Origin: an uncultured Prevotellaceae bacterium
Lineage (GTDB): Bacteria; Bacteroidota; Bacteroidia; Bacteroidales; Muribaculaceae
Assembly (NCBI GenBank): GCA_946410125.1
Contig: CAMJZF010000014.1
Location: 1-35,127 of the forward strand
DNA length: 35,127 nt
Direction: 5' to 3'
The notes below the pieces were generated by a model. It searched no databases, was not told the origin of the DNA, and was given only the letters and a program-made list of their open reading frames with translations. The position numbers and the translations under genes are program-made. Below, one piece after another: positions 26,733 through 35,127 of this stretch; position 1 is the first letter of the stretch, and each line of letters begins with the position of its first letter.

Positions 26733-27356
26733 TTACAGCACCCCTTGCTCTACTCTGGTGCAGATGCGTTCTATCATGGCATCGTTCTTATTGCTCTCGG
26801 GGTGGTACCCCTCGCGCATGTTCACTCCAAAGAATCGTCCGAAGGTTTGCCAGAATCCTGCCCTGAAAGCTCCTAAAAAAGCCTTTACAATGTAATAGCT
26901 GCGCTGGTTGGTCTCGCGGTTGACCAGTTTGATGAGCGTCTTACCTTGATTTTTGGTAAGCTTTTTCATCTCAGGTTTATATTGGTTAAACACCACTTTC
27001 TCAAACCGTTTCAGGTATTCTTCCTTTTCCTTTTGAGTAGGGTAGGTTTCGAGATATTCATAGGTTTCCTGGAGGGTGTTGTTGATGAGTTTGGCATAGG
27101 GCAGAGTGCGCTTCACGTCGCGCACGGTGCGCCAGTAGAATTCTTCCTCGGCTTTGTTTTTAAAGCGCTCGGGCGGGTAAACGGTGATGTTGTTGAGAAT
27201 CACCTTGTAGATGGTGTCGCCCTTGGCAGTGACGCTGAATCCCCATTTTGCAACCGCCTTGTTAAGAACCGATGGCAATGCAATATCACTCTGAGCTACA
27301 GCCACCTGGGTGGCAATAGCAACAAGCAGTAGCAATATGGAAAAGCTTTTTTTCAT
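26733..27356 (-). CDS. DUF4294-like secreted protein
   Basis: Signal peptide; ITVYPPERFKNKAEEEFYWRTVRDVKRTLPYAKLINNTLQETYEYLETYPTQKEKEEYLKRFEK. Confidence 0.8.
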   Translation of the reverse strand: MKKSFSILLLLVAIATQVAVAQSDIALPSVLNKAVAKWGFSVTAKGDTIYKVILNNITVYPPERFKNKAEEEFYWRTVRDVKRTLPYAKLINNTLQETYEYLETYPTQKEKEEYLKRFEKVVFNQYKPEMKKLTKNQGKTLIKLVNRETNQRSYYIVKAFLGAFRAGFWQTFGRFFGVNMREGYHPESNKNDAMIERICTRVEQGVL

Positions 27357-27430
27357 CCCTAAATCAATTTAGGTTGCAAATGTAGAATAAAGTTTTATAA
27401 TAGCAAGAAAAAGAATGTTTAAAAATGGTG

Positions 27431-27463
27431 AAGAGTGAGAGGGGAGAGTGAGAGAGGAGAGAG
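27431..27463. repeat. G/A-rich tract related to the one at 822-880
   Basis: agagtgagaggggagagtgagagaggagagag directly after the stop of the 27464-28648 CDS (minus). Confidence 0.85.
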
Positions 27464-28648
27464 TTAGAAACGTAACAGGCGGGCGAGCCCCAGATAGCTG
27501 ATGTTGATGCCCAGGTGCATGCCGCTTACTGCAGGGTCACACTTGTTGAACTTGCTGTGAGCCACCCAGGGCGTGATGCGCAGCGATGAAGTCCAGCGCT
27601 CGCGATGGGCATAGCCTGTGAGCGAGGTGTTGGTGACGCGGCTGTTGAGGTTGATGTCGAAATCGACCGACGCAATAAAGCTGAAGCAGTGCAGGTTGCG
27701 ATTCTCGACGCCGGTGGTGATGCGCACGTCACGGTCTTCGTCGTCTTTGTCCCAGCTGTAGTTGGCTATTTCCCAGTTGTAACGATTGTAGAAACCTCCC
27801 ACGTTGGGGGTGATGCTCAATCGGCCATGATTGAGGATGGTGTATCCAAGCTGAAGGCTGGCGGTGATGTGGGTTGCACTGCTGGAGTTGTTGCCCTGCA
27901 GCGGACGCCCCTCGGCATCGGGAGCTACGTTGAAGATGTTGTCGTTGCGATAAGATGGTTGGCCAAATGCCACTTCGGCCTTTACTTTGAAGTTCTTGTA
28001 GCCTCCGGTGAGTCCCACATGAAACATCACGCTACCGCCAAAGTTGTCGCGCAGCTTGCCCAGAGGGCTCTCATAGCCCACACCGGCAATCACTCCATAG
28101 CATGACTGCTTGCCTGTGACTTGTGGCACTTGTGGAGTGCCCATGGAGTTGAGCTGGTTCTCGATATTGTCGTCCCAGCTTGCCACTGCAGCCTCGATGG
28201 TGCCGTTTTTGGTCTCTTGAGCTATCTGACGCACGCGCTGGCGGTAGAGGTCACGGTAGTATTTCAAGCGTTGCTCAACCTGCCCGCCGCTAATGCCGCT
28301 GTTGATTTCCTCTTGCAGGTTTCGGCGCATGAGCTCCAGCAGGTTGAACTGCAGCTGGTGGTATCTCAATCGCTCGGGAGTGCACTGTGCAGTGCTTGTT
28401 GCCGAGGCATTGCGGTGCATGATGGCGCGAGCCACCAGCTGCACGGTGGAGTTGAAGTCCACTCCGTTGTCTTGCGGTGTGGCACTAAGCTCCACTTCGA
28501 GCCGTGACGGCTCGCTTGAAGTGGGTGGCAGCAGTTGCTTGAAGTCGCTCCATGTGAGCGGTCCGTCGCTCCACAGCTTAATGTCGTCGGCAGCACTGGC
28601 ATTAAAGGCTGCCATGACACACATTATAATAATATATAATTTTCGCAT
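27464..28648 (-). CDS. Secreted protein: DUF922-like N-terminal region fused to outer-membrane barrel-like C-terminus
   Basis: Signal peptide MRKLYIIIMCVMAAFNASA; GPLTWSDFKQLLPP; C-terminal amphipathic strands ending in ...YLGLARLLRF. Confidence 0.6.
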   Translation of the reverse strand: MRKLYIIIMCVMAAFNASAADDIKLWSDGPLTWSDFKQLLPPTSSEPSRLEVELSATPQDNGVDFNSTVQLVARAIMHRNASATSTAQCTPERLRYHQLQFNLLELMRRNLQEEINSGISGGQVEQRLKYYRDLYRQRVRQIAQETKNGTIEAAVASWDDNIENQLNSMGTPQVPQVTGKQSCYGVIAGVGYESPLGKLRDNFGGSVMFHVGLTGGYKNFKVKAEVAFGQPSYRNDNIFNVAPDAEGRPLQGNNSSSATHITASLQLGYTILNHGRLSITPNVGGFYNRYNWEIANYSWDKDDEDRDVRITTGVENRNLHCFSFIASVDFDINLNSRVTNTSLTGYAHRERWTSSLRITPWVAHSKFNKCDPAVSGMHLGINISYLGLARLLRF

Positions 28649-28692
28649 AATTGTTTTTTCTTTAAAAACGAGAGAAAAGGTATATTATTTTA

Positions 28693-28722
28693 GCGAGTTG
28701 CCACAAAAGCATGACAACTCGC
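28693..28722 (-). terminator. Putative terminator downstream of the outer-membrane barrel gene
   Basis: GCGAGTTG (28693-28700) / CAACTCGC (28715-28722); minus-strand downstream reads TAAAATAATA. Second imperfect hairpin at 28743-28772. Confidence 0.5.
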
Positions 28723-28782
28723 CTAAGTTATATCTATTGCAAGCCATTGGCTTAGCTTGGAAAGCTAATGGCGTTGACCACT

Positions 28783-31767
28783 TTAGAATGGTGGACGCCT
28801 ACCGCCAAAGCCACCGGGACGACCGCCGCCAGGAGGAGGTCCACCGGGACCACCGGGACCGCGGAATTCATTCTTGCTCTTAGGCTCTTGTCCCTTGGCA
28901 AACGTTGAGAAACGATAGGTGAAGGTGAGCATGCCATATCGTCCCAGCGAGTTGTAAATGGCATCCTGGATGTAGCTTGCCGTCTGGGTGCGAGTGATGT
29001 TCTTTTGCTGTACAAGGATGTCATATACCGAGAGTTGTATCGATGCCTCTTTGTTGGCAAGGAACTGGTAAGCAATAGAGCCGTTCCAAATCCACTGCTT
29101 GGTGTCGTAGCCTGTGCTGTAACCCGAGGTAGAGCTGAAGTTGAGGTCGGTGCTGATTACCATGCCGAAAGGTGCCGAGTAGGTGCCGTTGAACATAGCT
29201 CCCCAAGTGTGGATGTTGCGGTCGCGACTTGTCTGCATGGTGTTGTGAGTCACCTGGTAGCCGTAGCGTGGACGCAACTCAAGGTCGAAGTAAGCGGTGC
29301 GATAGGCAATACCTGGCGCAATGTTGAGGTTGAGCGAGGTGTTGCGGTTGTATTGACCGTCGGTGTACCCCTTGGTTTGAGAGTATCGCGCAAAAATGTT
29401 GCTGTTGAAGTACCATGCCTTGCTTGCGCTGAACGGGAAGCTGAGCATGTTCATCGCCATGGCGTCCCACACGCCGTTGGTGTTGGCATAGGTAGTGGTC
29501 TGTCCACCGGTGGTTGGGTCGTTGGTGATGGTAGAGATGATGCTGTTTTGCTGCACGTTGACATTCATCATTGCCATGATGCTGCGCTGGCTGTCTTGAT
29601 TGAAATCGCTGAATCTCACATTCATGCGGTGGCTGAAGGTTGGTTTCAGTTCGGGGTTACCGATAACGATATTCAGCGGGTTGCTCACGTCGGCCACGGG
29701 CTGCAACTGCGCGATGCTTGGCTGACTGCTGCGCATGCGGTAGTCGATGGCGAGGTTACGTGTCTTGGAGAACTTGTAGCGGAATCGTGCGAAAGGAGCT
29801 AATGCCCAAGCCCATCGCGATGGAATGTTGCGCGCGCTGTTGATGAGGTCGGTGCTCTTAGACATTGCCGATGTCACCGAGAATCCCACATTGAGGTTAT
29901 ATTCCTTGGTAACCTTTTGGAATCCAATTTGAAAATCCTGATTGAAGAACTTGTTACGGAAGTTGTTGCTCTGGTTCTCATTGAAGATGCGGTCAAGCTC
30001 CTCGCCCAGCTCAACATCGACAATCTCGCTTAGGAGGGCAGCGTCTTGCAGTGCATAGTTGCCATATTGGTCGGCAATCATGCTGCGCAAGGTGGGGTTG
30101 GTAGCCATGTCGAGCATGATGTCATATTTCGATAGGCGTGGCACCGGCATCACCTCGCCTGCATAGCGTGTGATGTCGTAGACGCTCTTGTTGGCCTTGC
30201 TGTAGTTGTAGCGGGCTTGATAAGAGAACGTAAGGAAATTGGCTTTCTTTACATCGCCCAGGGGCTCGGTCCAGCTTAGCCTGCCGTTCACGCTGTTTGT
30301 CTTTCGCAGGTTGTCATAAACCTGGTCTATTGTCTCGTTCTCATCCTTGAGATAATAAGTGTTGCGAGTGTAGGTGTTGCCGTCCTCGTCGATGTTGCTG
30401 TAATTGTAGTTTACAAAGACGCTGTAGCTGCGTCCCGGGTGATAACGGAACTTGTGGTTGTAGATGAAACGACCTCCAAACTCATAGCTCTTGCCGTGAT
30501 TGTCGTAGTAGCTTAGGCTGTGGTTGACGGGTGTGCGCAAGGCATCGCCGGCTCGTGTCATCGACGTGTCGCTGCTCTCGCTGTGAGAGAAATTAAACTG
30601 GAAGTTGGGTCGGAACTCTATTGTGTTGCAAGAGTCAATTTCCCACTTGAGGCGGAAGTTGCCGCGAATGTTGTGAGTGCGGTCGAGCGACATTGACAAG
30701 GCATCGCGGTAGCTGGTAGAGTCGGTAAAGATGTTTTGGCGGCTTGTCGAGGTGCGTGTGTCGCGGCTGGTGTGAGAATAGCTCAGGTCGCCACCCACGC
30801 GGAAGTGCTCGTCTTCCTTTGAGCCTACGTTGAAGTTCACACCAAGCATCTGTGATGTGGTGATGCCTCGGTCACCACCGAAACGGCGGAATCGTGAAGC
30901 GCCTCCATCGGTAAATCCCACATTGTTGGTGTTGTTGGCATTTCCAGTGAAGGTGAACTGATTGCCATCGTTGAAATAGTTGGCAATGACGTTGCCAAGA
31001 TATCGCTTGTTGGTGCCATAGCCTGCTGTGGCAGTGCCAAACCAGCCGTTGTTCATGCCTTTTTTCACCGTGAGGTTGATGACTGTCTCGTCTTCGCCGT
31101 CGTCAACTCCCGTGAGTCGTGCCAGGTCGCTTTTGCGGTCAATCACTTGTAGCTTGTTAACCATGTCGGCAGGTATGTTCTTGGATGCCATGGTTGGGTC
31201 GTCGCTGAAGAACTCCTTGCCGTCGATGAGGATTTTCTTCACTTCCTTGCCGTTGGCGGTAATCTTGCCGTCACTGCTCACTTCCACTCCCGGCATGCGC
31301 TTCAACAGGTCTTCCACCACGGCGTTGGCCTGGGTCTTATAGGTGTCGGCATTGTATTCAATAGTGTCTTCCTTGACGAGCACGGCGGTCTTGACGCCCA
31401 TTACCACCACGTCCTTGAGCATGACGGTGTTTTGCTCAAGAGCAATCATGCCCATGTTCACGTCTCGTCCGTCGGCGCCTATGTTGACGCGCTTAACCAC
31501 ATCTTTATATCCTATATAGGAACACTTAAGGTAATACCTGCCTGCTGCAATGTTCTCAAGGTTGAAAACCCCGTTCTCGTCGCTGGTTGTACCGGTAACG
31601 TAGGTGCTGTCTTTGTTGGCACGCAGCAGAGCCACGCTTGCCTGCATTAGCTCGGACGTGTCGCTGGCATCGACCAGAATGCCGTTGATCACGGCCGCCG
31701 ACGCGCTCCACGCTCCAAGGATTGTTATTGCCATCGCAAAAAACAGTAATTTTGTTAGATGTCTCAT
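28783..31767 (-). CDS. TonB-dependent receptor-like outer-membrane beta-barrel protein with carboxypeptidase-regulatory-like N-terminal domain and Gly/Pro/Arg-rich tail
   Basis: GILVDASDTSELMQASVALL...YLKCSYIGYKDVVKRVNIG; plug-like VVEDLLKRMPGVEVSSDGKITANGKEVKKILIDGKEFFSDDP; tail EFRGPGGPGGPPPGGGRPGGFGGRRPPF. Start taken at MRHLTK (31767). Confidence 0.88.
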   Translation of the reverse strand: MRHLTKLLFFAMAITILGAWSASAAVINGILVDASDTSELMQASVALLRANKDSTYVTGTTSDENGVFNLENIAAGRYYLKCSYIGYKDVVKRVNIGADGRDVNMGMIALEQNTVMLKDVVVMGVKTAVLVKEDTIEYNADTYKTQANAVVEDLLKRMPGVEVSSDGKITANGKEVKKILIDGKEFFSDDPTMASKNIPADMVNKLQVIDRKSDLARLTGVDDGEDETVINLTVKKGMNNGWFGTATAGYGTNKRYLGNVIANYFNDGNQFTFTGNANNTNNVGFTDGGASRFRRFGGDRGITTSQMLGVNFNVGSKEDEHFRVGGDLSYSHTSRDTRTSTSRQNIFTDSTSYRDALSMSLDRTHNIRGNFRLKWEIDSCNTIEFRPNFQFNFSHSESSDTSMTRAGDALRTPVNHSLSYYDNHGKSYEFGGRFIYNHKFRYHPGRSYSVFVNYNYSNIDEDGNTYTRNTYYLKDENETIDQVYDNLRKTNSVNGRLSWTEPLGDVKKANFLTFSYQARYNYSKANKSVYDITRYAGEVMPVPRLSKYDIMLDMATNPTLRSMIADQYGNYALQDAALLSEIVDVELGEELDRIFNENQSNNFRNKFFNQDFQIGFQKVTKEYNLNVGFSVTSAMSKSTDLINSARNIPSRWAWALAPFARFRYKFSKTRNLAIDYRMRSSQPSIAQLQPVADVSNPLNIVIGNPELKPTFSHRMNVRFSDFNQDSQRSIMAMMNVNVQQNSIISTITNDPTTGGQTTTYANTNGVWDAMAMNMLSFPFSASKAWYFNSNIFARYSQTKGYTDGQYNRNTSLNLNIAPGIAYRTAYFDLELRPRYGYQVTHNTMQTSRDRNIHTWGAMFNGTYSAPFGMVISTDLNFSSTSGYSTGYDTKQWIWNGSIAYQFLANKEASIQLSVYDILVQQKNITRTQTASYIQDAIYNSLGRYGMLTFTYRFSTFAKGQEPKSKNEFRGPGGPGGPPPGGGRPGGFGGRRPPF

Positions 31768-32004
31768 ACTATGATAATAGGTTGTGTTATAATCTTGTTG
31801 CATTCAATAATTACGACACAAAAGTAGTGCATTTAGTTTAAACGCTCAAAATATAATATACAATCGCTTGTTTTTTATCGATGAAATTCGTGTTAACCGT
31901 AAAAACACGCTGCATGTAGCCCCCCCTCTCAATCATCCCGTTGCTATTAAATGATGATGTGAGAGCTCAAAGTTATTGGATTTATAGCCGGCGTTCAATA
32001 TTAA

Positions 32005-32038
32005 AAAAGGCGCGACACGGAAGAGTGCCACGCCTTTT
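32005..32038 (-). terminator. Terminator downstream of SusD/DUF4397-like operon
   Basis: AAAAGGCG (32005-32012) / CGCCTTTT (32031-32038), T-run on the minus strand. Confidence 0.7.
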
Positions 32039-32074
32039 ATCTAATTAACTAATGTGTGTTGTGAAGTCACATGA

Positions 32075-32917
32075 TTAGTTGGCAGTCCATTGAGTAATGG
32101 CGAGAGGACGTGTGGTTGTGCCACGAGTACCACGCAGGAACCACATGTAGCCACGGCCAATGGCGAGATTCCAGTAGTCGGTGAACTTGGCAACAGTGCC
32201 TCCACTGGCATTGGTGTAGGCCAATGGAGTGCCGTCGGCATAAACCACGTCAAGGTCACGTCGTTGTGAACCGGAGCTGTTGTAGCTGGTCTTGATAACC
32301 GATGGAGTGAGCCACTCGGTAGCCTCGCCAAATCCCACGGGCTTGCCTACGTTGACATATTCCTTAGTCTCGGTGTCTTGCAAGCGCAGCTGCAGCTTAG
32401 CAGTAGAAGGGGTGGTCTCATCCTCAAACATGAAGTTGTAGAACTTCACAGCACTGTTCTCAACAGTTCCCGAAGTGATGAACACGGGAAGGTCGCCACG
32501 CTCGATAACTGTGGGAGGCAAAGTGAAGAGGTGAACTACAACACTATAGTACTTGCCCGGTTCAACATGGAACTTGTTGTTGTAAACCTCGGCACCATCT
32601 TCCATGTTGCTCTTCCAGAGCTTGATGTTGACATCACCGGCATCAACGGTGTAGAACAATCCGGTGCCGCCGCCAGGAGTGCCGTTGTAGGTAGACAGGA
32701 TGGCAGCACCATTATTCTCATAAACCTGATCGTCAAGCATAATCTTGTAGATATTGTTGGCAGCAACATTCGTCACGGGTCCCATGTACATGATTTGTAC
32801 AAAAGCCTTAGACGAAGTATCAACCGGCTCCCAAGGGAATTCCACGTTGCGTTCGCTACAAGAAGTAGCCGCTGCAACTAATACCAAAGACATGATGATA
32901 TATTTGAAATATTTCAT
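32075..32917 (-). CDS. DUF4397-like lipoprotein associated with SusD
   Basis: Lipobox AAATSC|SERNVEFPW; AFVQIMYMGPVTNVAANNIYKIMLDDQVY...YTVDAGDVNIKLWKSN. Confidence 0.65.
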   Translation of the reverse strand: MKYFKYIIMSLVLVAAATSCSERNVEFPWEPVDTSSKAFVQIMYMGPVTNVAANNIYKIMLDDQVYENNGAAILSTYNGTPGGGTGLFYTVDAGDVNIKLWKSNMEDGAEVYNNKFHVEPGKYYSVVVHLFTLPPTVIERGDLPVFITSGTVENSAVKFYNFMFEDETTPSTAKLQLRLQDTETKEYVNVGKPVGFGEATEWLTPSVIKTSYNSSGSQRRDLDVVYADGTPLAYTNASGGTVAKFTDYWNLAIGRGYMWFLRGTRGTTTRPLAITQWTAN

Positions 32918-32973
32918 TGTACTTAAGTTTTTAATTAATAATTAAACTTTGCTGTAATGGATTTCACTTGTCG

Positions 32974-35115
32974 TTATTCATCGTCGGTAGTCCAAACCTG
33001 AGTCTTGGGCTGGTCGCCAGGATAAGCAAACCAAGGAATAGAAGTGATGTAACGGTTGGTCATACCACTGTAAGGAGCAAGCTTGTCCAAGCTGGGCTTG
33101 TTCCACATGTACTCAGAGTTGTAACGTGGACGAACGCGGAAGCAAGGAGAGCCGTGGTTGTACTTGTTGTAAGCACTCTTGCGTCCCTGAACTTGTGCAG
33201 GCATGAGGTAGAAGCCCTTGTAAACCTTGGTTGGGTCGCTGTCGAGCTTCTGGTTCAAGGTGTTGAGGTCATAGCCATTGCCTTCGGCAGGCACCTCTCC
33301 ATTGAACTGAATGTCATAGAGGTTCTTGCGCTGGTCAACCCAAACCTCGCCGGCACCCCAAGGATAGAGAGCGACGAACTTCTGCATCATGATGTGCGAC
33401 ATCGAGAACTTGGCAAGTGTCATACCGTTAACGTAAGGACCGTTGATATACTCTTGTGCCAGAGTGTTGAAGTCGGCAGCATCAACAATGTCGCCAAAGT
33501 GATAAGTGTCACTCTCGGTGCAAGTGGGTGCTACAAGATACTTAGCGGTAAACTCAAGGTCGGCAGCAACGGCTTTCTTCCAAGTTTCGAGAGCAGCTCC
33601 CTTGTCGCCGGCGATGAACTGAGCCTCGGCAAGGTCGAAGAGAATCTCGGAATAAGTGGTAAGGATGTAAGGCGCATCCTCACGGTAGAGCCAGCGTCCG
33701 GTTCCTGCAGTAGTCTCACTAACCGAAGTGATGGTGTAAGGCATGTCGTAGAAGTTGGCCACGCTGCTGTTCTTGGCCTGTTGTGGGTCGGCAATCTCGT
33801 TGTTGAGGAACGAGCTTACAGTACCTGTGAAAGTGCCGCCAAAGAATACAAACTTCTTGAGACGGTTGAGGTCTTTTTCGTTAACACGCAGTGTCAAGCT
33901 TGAAGCATCGAGGTTATTGGCTCCAGTAAGAGTCTTAGCCTTGGCTAAAGCATCGGCGATTGAAGTAGCGAAGACGCGTCGGCCATTGTTGGCAACAACC
34001 TTGTCGACACTGTCCTTCTTTTCTTGAGAGAGCTCGTCGTAATTGGCAGGAGCCGAAACGCTAAGGATGTAAGCCTTGCAGCCACTGGAAGTGGTGAGCT
34101 TGGCAAGAGGACGTGGGTCGAAGTGACCTGTTGCACCGGTAGTGTCGCAAATGATTTGCTCGTCGGCAATCTCATAGCGCAAGTACTTGTTCTCATAGTC
34201 CTCGGCCTGAATCCAGTTGCCCGAAGCGTCATATTTAGGAACGCGTCCTGTCATGATTTCAACGGCATACTCGTGTGGCCAGTAAGAACGGCCAAGGTTG
34301 CCACGGAATGGGCTCCAGAAGTTGTTGTAGGCACTGTAGGCAGCACTTGCACCACCACCGCCAATGGTAAGGGTGGCATTGTCGGCATTGCTTGTGAAAG
34401 CCTTGCTGGCAGCGTCGATGAGCTGAGGATAATAGTCGCTCTTGAAGTTGTTCTTGTGTGTGAGCGAAGCGAGGTTACGCACGATTACCGCATAGGCAAA
34501 CTTGATCCACTTCTGCTTGTCGCCACCATAGATATAGTCGTTGCCCGAAATCTTGGTGCCATAGTTGGTGTTGTCTTCGCGTTGCAAGTATTCGATGGCT
34601 TGCTTAGCCCATTCAATAATCTGTGGATAGATGTCCTCTTGATAGTCATACTCGTGAGAGAGCAATCCAGGCACGTAGGCCTGCTTCATTGGGAGGTCGG
34701 CATGATATTTAGTCATGGCATCCCACGAGAAGGCTTTCATAGCCAACCCAATACCGGCAAGAGTCCAGTTCTCGGCCTCGACCGACTGGTTAATCATGTT
34801 CTCAAGGTTCATACCTTGGTTCCAGTAAACCATGCGCCAAATCTCGCCAGCGGCATCACTACCTGCAGTGTAGTAGTGGTTGGCAAAATTAGTATAGCTC
34901 GAAGTACCCATCATTTGGGTCAAAGGACCCAGGGCACGAATGTCCCAGTAGAGGCCTTGATAGTTTTGCTGGATACCAGCAAGATACAGGTAGGCATCAA
35001 CATAGTCGGGAGCATCTTCATTCCTGTTCACATCCAGGTAGTCGTCGCAGCTTACAGTGCTAAGACCAACCAACACCGATGCGAAAAGCACTAATATATA
35101 ATTGAATTTTTTCAT
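32974..35115 (-). CDS. SusD/RagB family lipoprotein (SusD-like)
   Basis: Lipobox STVSC|DDYLDVNRNEDAPDYVDAYLYLAGIQQNYQGLYWDIRALGPLTQMMG...; C-terminal RPRYNSEYMWNKPSL. Confidence 0.9.
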   Translation of the reverse strand: MKKFNYILVLFASVLVGLSTVSCDDYLDVNRNEDAPDYVDAYLYLAGIQQNYQGLYWDIRALGPLTQMMGTSSYTNFANHYYTAGSDAAGEIWRMVYWNQGMNLENMINQSVEAENWTLAGIGLAMKAFSWDAMTKYHADLPMKQAYVPGLLSHEYDYQEDIYPQIIEWAKQAIEYLQREDNTNYGTKISGNDYIYGGDKQKWIKFAYAVIVRNLASLTHKNNFKSDYYPQLIDAASKAFTSNADNATLTIGGGGASAAYSAYNNFWSPFRGNLGRSYWPHEYAVEIMTGRVPKYDASGNWIQAEDYENKYLRYEIADEQIICDTTGATGHFDPRPLAKLTTSSGCKAYILSVSAPANYDELSQEKKDSVDKVVANNGRRVFATSIADALAKAKTLTGANNLDASSLTLRVNEKDLNRLKKFVFFGGTFTGTVSSFLNNEIADPQQAKNSSVANFYDMPYTITSVSETTAGTGRWLYREDAPYILTTYSEILFDLAEAQFIAGDKGAALETWKKAVAADLEFTAKYLVAPTCTESDTYHFGDIVDAADFNTLAQEYINGPYVNGMTLAKFSMSHIMMQKFVALYPWGAGEVWVDQRKNLYDIQFNGEVPAEGNGYDLNTLNQKLDSDPTKVYKGFYLMPAQVQGRKSAYNKYNHGSPCFRVRPRYNSEYMWNKPSLDKLAPYSGMTNRYITSIPWFAYPGDQPKTQVWTTDDE

Positions 35116-35127
35116 TGTCTTTCTAAA

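Noticed and set aside
34024-35094. 356-aa plus-strand ORF (and 32968-33903) opposite the SusD gene
   Set aside because: Shadow ORFs; Val/Leu-rich sequence without domains, no promoter or RBS seen.

Overview
This 35-kb window looks like a Bacteroidota (Bacteroidales) chromosomal segment. Supporting signs are TAnnTTTG-type -7 promoter elements, a SusD-family lipoprotein, a TonB-receptor-like outer-membrane barrel, and DUF4252 and DUF3667 proteins. Most of it is housekeeping or conserved content: PhzF, TcdA-like E1 enzyme, shikimate kinase, viroplasmin-RNase H, acetyltransferase plus glycosyltransferase pair, secreted flavodoxin, radical SAM protein, YgjP-like metallopeptidase, Vsr, DnaX, an ECF sigma locus, a Upf1-like helicase, a BASS-like transporter and MetG. 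The part I would examine first is 23.9-26.7 kb. There, three consecutive genes share an N-terminal GYF_2-like module and a Pro/Gln/Tyr repeat linker, but each has a different membrane domain (DUF805, TM2, CD225/dispanin-like). A DUF2752-like protein follows. Other items of interest are an isolated phage-type portal + M15 peptidase pair with no other phage genes, a Fic protein with a putative wHTH tail and operator-like repeats over its promoter, a degenerate DUF922-like protein fused to a barrel, a 13-Asp tract in a PAP2 phosphatase that the ORF track missed, a 5'UTR hairpin, and several short repeat families at gene borders. All family names come from reading motifs by eye; no database search was run.
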